Of a stretch of 64,000 bases of DNA, positions 1 to 7,374 are shown one piece after another; the first letter of the stretch is position 1, and each line of letters opens with the position of its first letter. The notes beneath the pieces were generated by a model. That model was not told the DNA's origin, ran no database searches, and saw nothing but the letters and a program-made list of their open reading frames with translations. Source of the stretch: CAZIAK01 sp964537035 (GTDB lineage: Bacteria; Planctomycetota; B15-G4); the NCBI GenBank assembly GCA_964537035.1, contig CAZIAK010000008.1:1-64000 (forward strand), written 5' to 3'. A program made the translations under genes and the position numbers.

Positions 1-438
1 GCAAACATCTCGCAGCGCGTCGAGGTCGCCCTGCATGCACTTTCGCATCACGCCGGTGAACAAGAGCCCGAAGATCGGCGCGGTGAGCTTGGCTCCCAGC
101 GTCAGCGGCGTGCCCTTGAACGTCCAGGTGACCTTGGTTCCGTCCCCCTCGGGAGTGAACTCGTACAGCGTCTCGTAGCGCATGCCGTGAGAGTTGGCCT
201 CGACGGTGTAGCTCTGCGGCGGCTTGAAGCCGGTGACCCACATCTCCTCCACCGCCTCCTTCTTGAACATCAGCCGGGTCTCGCGCCAACGGGTGCCCTC
301 GCCGAAGGGCCCGTCGCTCAGAATCTCCAGCGCGGTGATGCTCGGGATGCGCTCCACGAGCTTCGCGAGATCGGAGTAGACCTCAAACGTCTGCTCCAGC
401 GGCGCTGCCACATGGGTGCTCATGATCAGGGTCGACAT
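1..438 (-). CDS. SRPBCC (START/Bet v1-like) family protein, 3' end cut by the window
   Basis: The reading frame runs on the minus strand from ATG at 438 to the window edge, so 146 residues are visible and the stop codon is outside. The N-terminus (MSTLIMSTHVAAPLEQTF) followed by a VYSDLAKLVERIPSI stretch is the usual opening of SRPBCC proteins, which have a helix-grip fold with a hydrophobic ligand pocket. The later YEFTPEGDGTKVTWTF strand pair supports this. No signal peptide is seen, so it is probably cytoplasmic. Such proteins may bind lipids or act as polyketide cyclase-like enzymes, and the ligand cannot be told from sequence. Family call good, function unknown. Confidence 0.75.
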   Translation of the reverse strand, partial: MSTLIMSTHVAAPLEQTFEVYSDLAKLVERIPSITALEILSDGPFGEGTRWRETRLMFKKEAVEEMWVTGFKPPQSYTVEANSHGMRYETLYEFTPEGDGTKVTWTFKGTPLTLGAKLTAPIFGLLFTGVMRKCMQGDLDALRDVC

Positions 439-479
439 GGCAGTCTCGGCGAGGGGCTCATGGCATGAAGCGACTGATG

Positions 480-758
480 TTATCGATTCGGCGTCCTCTC
501 TGCGCGCAGACGACCGGGGCCGGGCCTCAACATCCCCGAGTGAGAGATCAGCTGACGTCCCACGAACGTGCCGATGCCCGGTCCGAAGCCCTGCTCGTAG
601 AGCGGGATCCCGCCGTAAGTGACCATCACCGCACAGCCCGGTCGGTCGTCGCCGTCCACCGCTGCGAAGAGACCCTCGAGGACATCCGCTGCGTCCTGAC
701 CTGAGGCTTGGGGAGCCGTCGCGGCGAGCAGCAGCACCGGGAGCAGGTGACGGATCAT
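480..758 (-). pseudogene. Remnant of a secreted serine beta-lactamase-like hydrolase
   Basis: From ATG at 758 the frame encodes a clear signal peptide (MIRHLLPVLLLAATAPQASG) and then a segment with RPGCAVMVTYGGIPLYEQGFG, which resembles the N-terminal strand pair of class C beta-lactamase/penicillin-binding hydrolases. It then jumps to VGRQLISHSG, which resembles the later RxLLSHTSG motif. The catalytic SxxK region that should lie between them is missing, and the frame ends after about 92 residues, against 350-450 for the family. I read it as an internal deletion plus 3' loss. The upstream ATG at 782 adds only eight residues before the signal peptide. Confidence 0.5.
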
Positions 759-904
759 GGCAGAGCTGGCGATCAGCGACATGGCGACTCCGAGGGGCGT
801 GAGGCGGGTGGAGGTTTCGAGGCTCGCCCTACCCTAGCAGCTGCAACGCAGCCACCGTCGTCATCCGAGGCCATTCCGGACATGCCTCTCGGGTGAGACG
901 GACG

Positions 905-1828
905 TCAGTCTTGCGCCAGCTCATGCTCGACCAACACCCGCAGCTGAGACCGCACTGAGTCCGCCAACCACTTGTGCGCGGGATCGTCCGGCGGCAAGAA
1001 CCCGAGCTCGTCGTGGTACCGCAGCACCTCGTGGAGGACGTTGGAGCGACGCATGGCCAAGAACTCGTCCCGGGACAGATCCAGCGGTCCGAGAAAGGCG
1101 TCGATGATCGGAGCATGGAACGGGCCGGGCGCCTGATCCAACAGACGATCGCAGCTGAACACAGGGTGGCCAATCACGACGTCGGCCCAGTCGAACAGGA
1201 GCGGGCCGCGATCGCTGACGTGGATGTTGCAGCAGCCAGAATCCTGGGGCACGAGCGTGGCGGGACCGGCGAACCCATCGATGAAGCGGGAGATCCACCC
1301 CGGCACCAGCTCCTGGCATTGGCGAAGAACAACGGGCTCCATGGCGCGCACCACGGGGCTCTCCATCAATGACTCCACCGTGGCTTTCCACACCGGCGGG
1401 CGCCGATCGCGCACACCCAGCGCGAGCCAGTCCCCCACATGCGCTCGCTCGCCTGCCGCGATCTCAGCGATGGCTGCGGCCGCAGAGAGCCAATGGTCGA
1501 GAGGGTCAGACGGGCTCAACTCACGACCCTCGAACGCCTCCGTGATCACGGCACCGGGCCAACTCGCCACGACCGCTGGCAGCCTGTGGGCCCAGCGCTC
1601 AGAGAGGGCATGGAGCACCCGCTCCTCACCGGGGGGCAGCCCGTAGCCGTGCTTGATCCACACCTCGCCCTCCTCGGTTGGGGCGTTCGTGACCCAGGAG
1701 CGCCCGGACGATCTCTCGACTCTCAATGTCCCTGTGCGCGGGCGCCCGACCCTGGCGAGTGCCTCGTCGATGCGCGCCGTGGCTTGACGTTGCCAGGCGG
1801 GGTCGGTCCATGGGGAGATCGTTGTCAT
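905..1828 (-). CDS. Aminoglycoside phosphotransferase (APH)-fold kinase-like protein
   Basis: This 307-residue cytoplasmic protein has the layout of APH/choline-kinase-like phosphotransferases: an N-terminal lobe with VWIKHGYG as a plausible nucleotide-binding Lys region, a helical linker, and a catalytic-loop segment LVPQDSGCCNIHV followed by LLFDWADVVIGHP. The family loop is normally HxDxxxxN followed by hydrophobic-D-W/F. Here the Asp, the Asn and the second Asp are kept, but the leading His is Gln. The substrate is unknown and an antibiotic-resistance role should not be assumed. It stands alone, with about 170 nt before the divergent gene at 2003. Confidence 0.7.
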   Translation of the reverse strand: MTTISPWTDPAWQRQATARIDEALARVGRPRTGTLRVERSSGRSWVTNAPTEEGEVWIKHGYGLPPGEERVLHALSERWAHRLPAVVASWPGAVITEAFEGRELSPSDPLDHWLSAAAAIAEIAAGERAHVGDWLALGVRDRRPPVWKATVESLMESPVVRAMEPVVLRQCQELVPGWISRFIDGFAGPATLVPQDSGCCNIHVSDRGPLLFDWADVVIGHPVFSCDRLLDQAPGPFHAPIIDAFLGPLDLSRDEFLAMRRSNVLHEVLRYHDELGFLPPDDPAHKWLADSVRSQLRVLVEHELAQD

Positions 1829-2002
1829 GGGCCCATTCGATCACATTCAGCGCACACGAGTTGCGCTCTTCGCGTCTTGATCCGCTGAGCCATCTCACAA
1901 CCTCCATCTCTCAGCCAGTGATACACTCCCTCCCCACAAGAGGCAGAGGGTTCGTGATCTTCATGGACATCTGCCGTTGCGCCATCACCTCGGATTTACA
2001 TC

Positions 2003-3916
2003 ATGCCGCGCCTGAACACCCTCGTCGCCTCACTCTCGTTTCTCTGCGCTGTCTCCGGACCGGCTGCCGCCCAGCAGTTCACCCGGGACGCCGCCGCCCT
2101 ATCCTCCCCCGCGACCTGGACCAACGGCGTGGCGGTGGGCGACTACGACGGCGACGGTGACCCGGACATCGCCTTCGCCAACGGGCTCGACTACGGCCCG
2201 GGGGGCGCCCTGCCCCAGCGGCTGTACCTGAACGACGGGGCGGGCAACTTCAGCGACGCCTCTGGCCAGCTCAACGTGGCCAACTTCAACGCCCAGATGG
2301 TCATCGCCGATGACGCGGACAACGACGGCGACCTCGACCTGATCTACGCCCCCGCCGGCGCGTTTCCCAACACGACCCAGCGGGCGCGCATCCTGATCAA
2401 CGACGGCAGCGGAGTGTTCGCCGACGAGAGCGGTCCGCGCATGCCCATGACCACCATGTCGTCCTGGTCGGTGGTGGCCGCCGACCTCGACAACGACGGC
2501 GACCGCGACCTGGTCATGAACGACGGCTGCCTCACCTTCTCCGGACAAGCTGCCCAGTCATTCCTCTTCGAGAATGACGGCACGGGACACTACACCGACA
2601 TCACCGCTACCCACGCGCCGGTCGAGATCTACAACTGCCAGGACATGATCGCCTTCGACTACGACGGCGACTTCGACCTGGACATCGCCTTCAGCGGCTT
2701 CGGCTCTGCGGGCAAGCGCTCAAGCCTCTGGCTCAACGACGGCACCGGTCACTTCACCGTGGACAGCACCCTCGACGTGCTCTGCACCTCACAGAGCTAC
2801 GAGGTGGACTGGTCAGACCTCGACGGTGACGGCGACTGGGACGCCGCGGTGCAATCCATCGCCGGCGGCAGCGTCGAAGGCTGGGGCCAGAACCGCGGCC
2901 TCGGCGTGCCCCCACCGGAGACCACCTTCTCGGGAGCCAACGGCAACGACGACAACGAGATGTGCTCCATGGACTACGACATGGACGGCGACATGGACGT
3001 GTTCGTGGGCTCGCTCAGCGCCAACCGCGAAAAGGTCTACCAGCAGGGCGCCACGGGCGTCTTCAGCCGGGTCAACATCTTCCAGCAGATCAGCGACAGC
3101 ACCCTCGACATGACCTTCTCCGACTTCGACGGCGACGGACGGCACGACGTGGTCACCGCCCAGGGCGAGTCCGGCGTGCAGATCAACAAGATCTACGAAA
3201 ACAACGGCCCCATCGACACCCTCGCTCCCCGAATGCTGCAGGTCGAAGCGCCCCTCGCCGTGACGGCGGGCGGTCAGGTCTTTCGCGTCATGGTCCAAGA
3301 CGATTGGGTGGATGACGGCCTCACCAACGCCTCCGTGAGCTACACCTGGGAGACCTTCGTCGGCGGCGCCTCTGAGGCCACCGGCAACGGCGACGCCTTC
3401 TTCATGGGCGGCGCCATGTCCCGGGTTGTCGTGGCCACAACGGCGATGACCGAAGGCGTGAGCCTGACCTGGTCCGCGATCGACGACGTGGGCAACAGCG
3501 CAGACCCGGTCACCATCGTGGTGGGCGATATCGGAGCCGACGTGTGGGCTGACCTGGGCCTGGGACTGGCCGGCACAGGTGGCGTGACGCCCATGCTGAC
3601 GGGCACCGGCCCCCTCACCGGCGGCTCTGCAAACCAGGTCGATCTCACCGGCGCGCTGCCCGGCAGCAGCACCAATCTAGTGATCGGACTGACCCGCATC
3701 GACGCCCCCTTCAAGGGCGGCGTTCTCGTGCCCGACATCGACCTGATCGTCTTCGGCCTGCCCGTGGACGGCAGCGGCGCCTCGTCCCTGCCCTTCGTCT
3801 GGCCCATGGGTGTTCCGGGCGGCCTCAACATGTTCTTGCAGCACTGGGTCGCCGACCCGGTCGGGCCCGTGGGCTTCGCCGCCAGCAACGGTCTGCGAGC
3901 GACCACGCAGGACTGA
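2003..3916 (+). CDS. Secreted FG-GAP/VCBS-repeat protein with lineage-type C-terminal domain
   Basis: The 637-residue product starts with a signal peptide ending near AAAQQ. Residues 37 to about 400 carry seven calcium-loop repeats of the DxDxDGDxD type, such as GDYDGDGDPDIAFANG and ADLDNDGDRDLVMND, the pattern of FG-GAP/VCBS beta-propeller proteins. An Ig-like linker follows. From about residue 512 comes a C-terminal domain with ALPGSSTNLVIGL, PFKGGVLVP, GLPVDGSG and ASNGL. The same domain closes the products at 5731, 7371 and 15745, with a related version at 10300. A surface or extracellular role in adhesion or substrate binding is likely, but the ligand is unknown. It is transcribed alone; the next gene begins 183 nt downstream. 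Confidence 0.85.
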   Translation: MPRLNTLVASLSFLCAVSGPAAAQQFTRDAAALSSPATWTNGVAVGDYDGDGDPDIAFANGLDYGPGGALPQRLYLNDGAGNFSDASGQLNVANFNAQMVIADDADNDGDLDLIYAPAGAFPNTTQRARILINDGSGVFADESGPRMPMTTMSSWSVVAADLDNDGDRDLVMNDGCLTFSGQAAQSFLFENDGTGHYTDITATHAPVEIYNCQDMIAFDYDGDFDLDIAFSGFGSAGKRSSLWLNDGTGHFTVDSTLDVLCTSQSYEVDWSDLDGDGDWDAAVQSIAGGSVEGWGQNRGLGVPPPETTFSGANGNDDNEMCSMDYDMDGDMDVFVGSLSANREKVYQQGATGVFSRVNIFQQISDSTLDMTFSDFDGDGRHDVVTAQGESGVQINKIYENNGPIDTLAPRMLQVEAPLAVTAGGQVFRVMVQDDWVDDGLTNASVSYTWETFVGGASEATGNGDAFFMGGAMSRVVVATTAMTEGVSLTWSAIDDVGNSADPVTIVVGDIGADVWADLGLGLAGTGGVTPMLTGTGPLTGGSANQVDLTGALPGSSTNLVIGLTRIDAPFKGGVLVPDIDLIVFGLPVDGSGASSLPFVWPMGVPGGLNMFLQHWVADPVGPVGFAASNGLRATTQD

Positions 3917-4099
3917 GTGCTCTGCCGCTGGCCGATGGGGCGACCTCTGCGACTGGCGGCGCGAACCCACGCCCCTCTCAGGCGATCGTGTCACAGCTGA
4001 GCCAGGGGTGTGTCGCCAACGCAGTCGCATGCAGTCAGCCGAACCCCCGCTCGCAAATAGCCTATGCTGCCCGCAGACCAGCAATGGGAGATACGGCAC

Positions 4100-5563
4100 G
4101 TGGCCGAGGGAAACAGCAGCACACACCAGCGGACACGGCGACATCTGGCCAGTTTGGCCATGGCCGGTTTCCTCGCCGCCACGCCATTCTCCGCTGTACG
4201 GGCCCTGCAGCAGCAGCTCCCTCCCCCGCCTCCCCCTCCCGCTGCCGAAGAAGACCAACCCTCAGCAGAAGAGATCGCTCGGGCCCAGAAGCTGTTTGCC
4301 GCCTTCCGTGCGAAACTGAAGGCCTCCCTCCCCGACGCAGCATCCGACGGCACCAAGACGCTCGAGAAGCTGGTTCGGGACATCCACAAGGAACGCCAGC
4401 GCATCATCAAGCGCAAATACCCCGAGCGGTCCCTGCGCGCCCAATCCCAGAAGAAGAAGGACCTGACAGGCTTGGCCGAAATGCAGGCCGCTGCCATGGG
4501 CGTCCGGGCCGAGTTGGGCCTGATCTGGCTCGCGGCCCACCAAGGGCCCAGTGGAGGCTGGTCGGCCAACGGCTTCGACGATCTCTGCGGCTTGCTCAAC
4601 CCGGGTACCTCCTGCTCGGGCCGAGGGCACGTTGTGCACGACGTAGGGGTCAGCGGCCTGGCCCTGCTGGCCTTCGTGCGCGCCAACAAGTCGTCCCCAT
4701 CGGCGCGCTGGGCCGAGACGATCAGCCGTGGGCGTGACTACCTGCTCGACAACCAGAGGCTGCTGGGCTCACTGGCCGGCATGGAAGCCAACGCCCAGAC
4801 CTACGACCACTTCGTGGCTCTGCTCGCGCTCGCAGAGTTGTTCCCAGACGACGACGACCCGCGGCTGAAACCGGCCATCGCTTCTGCAGTGCGCTTCGCC
4901 AAGAGATTGCAGACGCCAGGTGCAGGGTGGCGCTACGTCCATCGCAAGAGCAAGGACATGCTGGCCTTCCCGAGCGACGTGTCGGTCACCGGTTGGGCCA
5001 TTCAAGCCTTCGTCGCGCTTGAGAGCGGAGGACTGCCCACCGAACACAAGGCCATCGCGGACGGGCTGAGGTACATCGACTCCATGACCGACGCGGACGG
5101 CAGGACCGGATACTACGAGCGCGGAGCGCTGTCCTCTCGCCTCGAAGGGTTGGACACTCGCTGGCCGAGTGCAGACACCGAAGCCATGACTGCGGTGGCC
5201 GTTCTGTCACGGGCCTTGGGCGACCCCACCGGCCGGACCGATAGAAACCCCGAGCTGCAAGACAACGCCATCGCGTTTCTCAGCGACTCTCCACCATGGT
5301 TCGCCACGGAGCCCCCCGAGAACGGGGCCGTCGACTACTACTACTGGTACCACGGCACCCGAGCCCTGGCCTGGGCTGGTGGTGAGCGGTGGTGGCGCTG
5401 GCTTGATGCCCTGCAGCAGGCTGCACAGGCCCACGGCCTGGAGGCCCAAGACGAGCTGGGTTCCTGGGGGCCGTCCCACGATCCGTGGGGCCTTCTCGGT
5501 GGACGTGTCTACTCCACCGCGATCATGACCCTGGCAGCGATCGCTGCAGCTCAAGCCGACTAG
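4100..5563 (+). CDS. Secreted prenyltransferase/squalene-oxidase-repeat (alpha/alpha toroid) protein
   Basis: I chose GTG at 4100 because a GGGAG box lies about nine bases upstream and the product then opens with a basic n-region, a hydrophobic core (LASLAMAGFLAATPFSAV) and a cleavage-like site. ATG at 4064 is an in-frame alternative. A proline run and a charged helical segment come first. From about residue 130 there are repeated helical pairs with W, G and D patterns (GLIWLAAHQGPSGGW, GWAIQAFVALESGG, YYYWYHGTRALAW) typical of squalene-hopene-cyclase-like toroids. The DxDD motif of true cyclases is not visible, so cyclase activity is doubtful. Planctomycetes carry many such secreted toroid proteins of unknown role. 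Confidence 0.75.
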   Translation: MAEGNSSTHQRTRRHLASLAMAGFLAATPFSAVRALQQQLPPPPPPPAAEEDQPSAEEIARAQKLFAAFRAKLKASLPDAASDGTKTLEKLVRDIHKERQRIIKRKYPERSLRAQSQKKKDLTGLAEMQAAAMGVRAELGLIWLAAHQGPSGGWSANGFDDLCGLLNPGTSCSGRGHVVHDVGVSGLALLAFVRANKSSPSARWAETISRGRDYLLDNQRLLGSLAGMEANAQTYDHFVALLALAELFPDDDDPRLKPAIASAVRFAKRLQTPGAGWRYVHRKSKDMLAFPSDVSVTGWAIQAFVALESGGLPTEHKAIADGLRYIDSMTDADGRTGYYERGALSSRLEGLDTRWPSADTEAMTAVAVLSRALGDPTGRTDRNPELQDNAIAFLSDSPPWFATEPPENGAVDYYYWYHGTRALAWAGGERWWRWLDALQQAAQAHGLEAQDELGSWGPSHDPWGLLGGRVYSTAIMTLAAIAAAQAD

Positions 5564-5730
5564 TCTGCTCTCAGCTGAGCACCGGGCGACCTCGTCTTCC
5601 GGACCGGCGGGTCATGAAATCAGCCCGCACATCCCGAGCGAGAACCTGCAGGTCAGTGTGATCGATCAGTCGATGCCCCGAGTTTCCCAGACGGCGGTAT
5701 GGTCGTAGGGACCTCCGGGAGAGACCTGCC

Positions 5731-7374
5731 ATGCGTCGCCTCGTCATCAGCAGCTTGCTCGCCGTCTGCAGCCCTTGCCTGTTCGGCCAGACGGCTATGG
5801 AGATCTTCGATGTGAATGGCGGGTCGGGCGATCGCCTGGGATGGGCAGCGGCCCACGCAGGCCTGGTCGACGGCGACCTCGTGCCCGACATGATCGTGGG
5901 GGCTCCCCGCGCCGACGTGAATGGCACCAGCTCGGGGAGCGCCCACGTGATCTCCGGCGCCACGGGCCTGGTCATTCACAGCGTGCACGGAGGCGCCACC
6001 AGCGACCAGCTCGGACAGGCGGTGGCTACCGTGGGCGACATCGACGGCGACGGCCGAGCTGAGTTTCTCGTGGGCGCGCCGTTCGCAGATGGAGTGGGCA
6101 GCAACTCCGGCGAAGCGCGACTCTACGACGGAGCCACCGGCGGGCTGCTCATGGTCTTTCCCGGCGATGCAACCATCGACGAGTTCGGCAGCTCGGTGGG
6201 CCCCGCGGGCGACGTGGACGGCGACACGATCCCGGACTTTCTCGTGGGCGCGCCCCAGGACGCGGGCAGCAACGGCAACGGCTATGTGCGCATCTTCTCG
6301 GGCGCCACGCTCGCTGTGATCCGTACCCTCGTGGGCCCCAACCCTGGCTCCGGCTTCGGCATTTCTGTGGACAGCCTGGGCGATCTCGACGGTGACGGGC
6401 AGGCAGAAGTCCTGGTGGGCGCCTACCTCGACGGACCTGCGGGGACCCTGCGCGGAAGGGCCTATGTCTTCGCCGGCATCGATGGTTCGCAGAGGCACAT
6501 GTTCGAAGGTCAGGCCAGCTTCGACTGGCTCGGCTGGTCGGTCTCGGCGGTGGGCGATGTCACCGGTGACGGCCTCACGGACATCGGCCTGGGCGCCTAC
6601 GGCGACGATACGTTGGCCGACGCAGGGGGACGCCTCTACGTGCACTCGAGCGCGGACTGGTCGTTGCTGTTCACCGTAGAGGGAGACCTGGACAACGAGA
6701 ACCTGGGCTGGGACCTGGACGGCACCGACGACATCGATGGCGACGGCAAGGGCGACGTGATCGTGGGCGCGCCCTTCGGCAACGCGGGCCGGGCCCTGGT
6801 CGTCTCCGGGGTGGACGGGACCGTGATTCACGAGTTGGTGGGCAACAACAGCAATGACATCTTCGGCCGCTCGGTCCTCGGGCTGCGGGGAGACGCCAAC
6901 GGGGACGGTCACGGCGACGTGGCTGTGGGCGCCGCACTCGACGACGACAACGGCACGAGCTCCGGACGCCTGGTGCTCGTCTCAGGCTTCCAGCCATGGA
7001 CCAACCTGGGAGACGCTCTCGCCGGCACCGGCGGCATGGCCCCACTGCTCTTGGGCTCCGGGCTCCTGACCGGTGGCGACATCACCAGCCTGCAACTCAG
7101 CAACGCCCTGCCCGGCGCGACCACGAACATCATCCTCGGCCTCAGCGCGGTGCACGTCCCCTTCAAGGGCGGCGTGCTCGTACCCGCGCCAGACTTCATT
7201 CTGGTCGGGCTGCTGGGCCTGCCCGTCGACGGCAGCGGCCAGCATCAGTTCGACTTCGCCTGGCCCCCTGGCCTGCCCTCGGGGCTGATCATGGTGCTGC
7301 AGCATTGGGTCAGCGATCCCGGCGGCCCGTTGAACTGGGCGGCGTCGAACGGCCTGCAGGGCACCACACCGTGA
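5731..7374 (+). CDS. Secreted FG-GAP (integrin-alpha-like) propeller protein with shared C-terminal domain
   Basis: ATG at 5731 follows a GGGAGAG box and gives a signal peptide ending at LFGQT. Residues 20 to about 425 hold seven FG-GAP blades of the integrin-alpha kind: each has DxxGDGxxD followed by VGAP, for example VGDIDGDGRAEFLVGAP and GDVDGDTIPDFLVGAP. Residues 427-547 are the shared C-terminal domain (ALPGATTNIILGL, PFKGGVLVP, LPVDGSGQ, WAASNGLQGTTP). The stop codon overlaps the GTG start of the next gene as GTGA, so the two are probably translated together. Location is predicted to be surface or extracellular; ligand unknown. Confidence 0.87.
   Translation: MRRLVISSLLAVCSPCLFGQTAMEIFDVNGGSGDRLGWAAAHAGLVDGDLVPDMIVGAPRADVNGTSSGSAHVISGATGLVIHSVHGGATSDQLGQAVATVGDIDGDGRAEFLVGAPFADGVGSNSGEARLYDGATGGLLMVFPGDATIDEFGSSVGPAGDVDGDTIPDFLVGAPQDAGSNGNGYVRIFSGATLAVIRTLVGPNPGSGFGISVDSLGDLDGDGQAEVLVGAYLDGPAGTLRGRAYVFAGIDGSQRHMFEGQASFDWLGWSVSAVGDVTGDGLTDIGLGAYGDDTLADAGGRLYVHSSADWSLLFTVEGDLDNENLGWDLDGTDDIDGDGKGDVIVGAPFGNAGRALVVSGVDGTVIHELVGNNSNDIFGRSVLGLRGDANGDGHGDVAVGAALDDDNGTSSGRLVLVSGFQPWTNLGDALAGTGGMAPLLLGSGLLTGGDITSLQLSNALPGATTNIILGLSAVHVPFKGGVLVPAPDFILVGLLGLPVDGSGQHQFDFAWPPGLPSGLIMVLQHWVSDPGGPLNWAASNGLQGTTP

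Noticed and set aside
5653..6912. Long minus-strand open frame opposite an FG-GAP gene
   Set aside because: The repeated DxDGDG codons create a regular Val/Ala/His antisense frame; no start signal or domain supports it.
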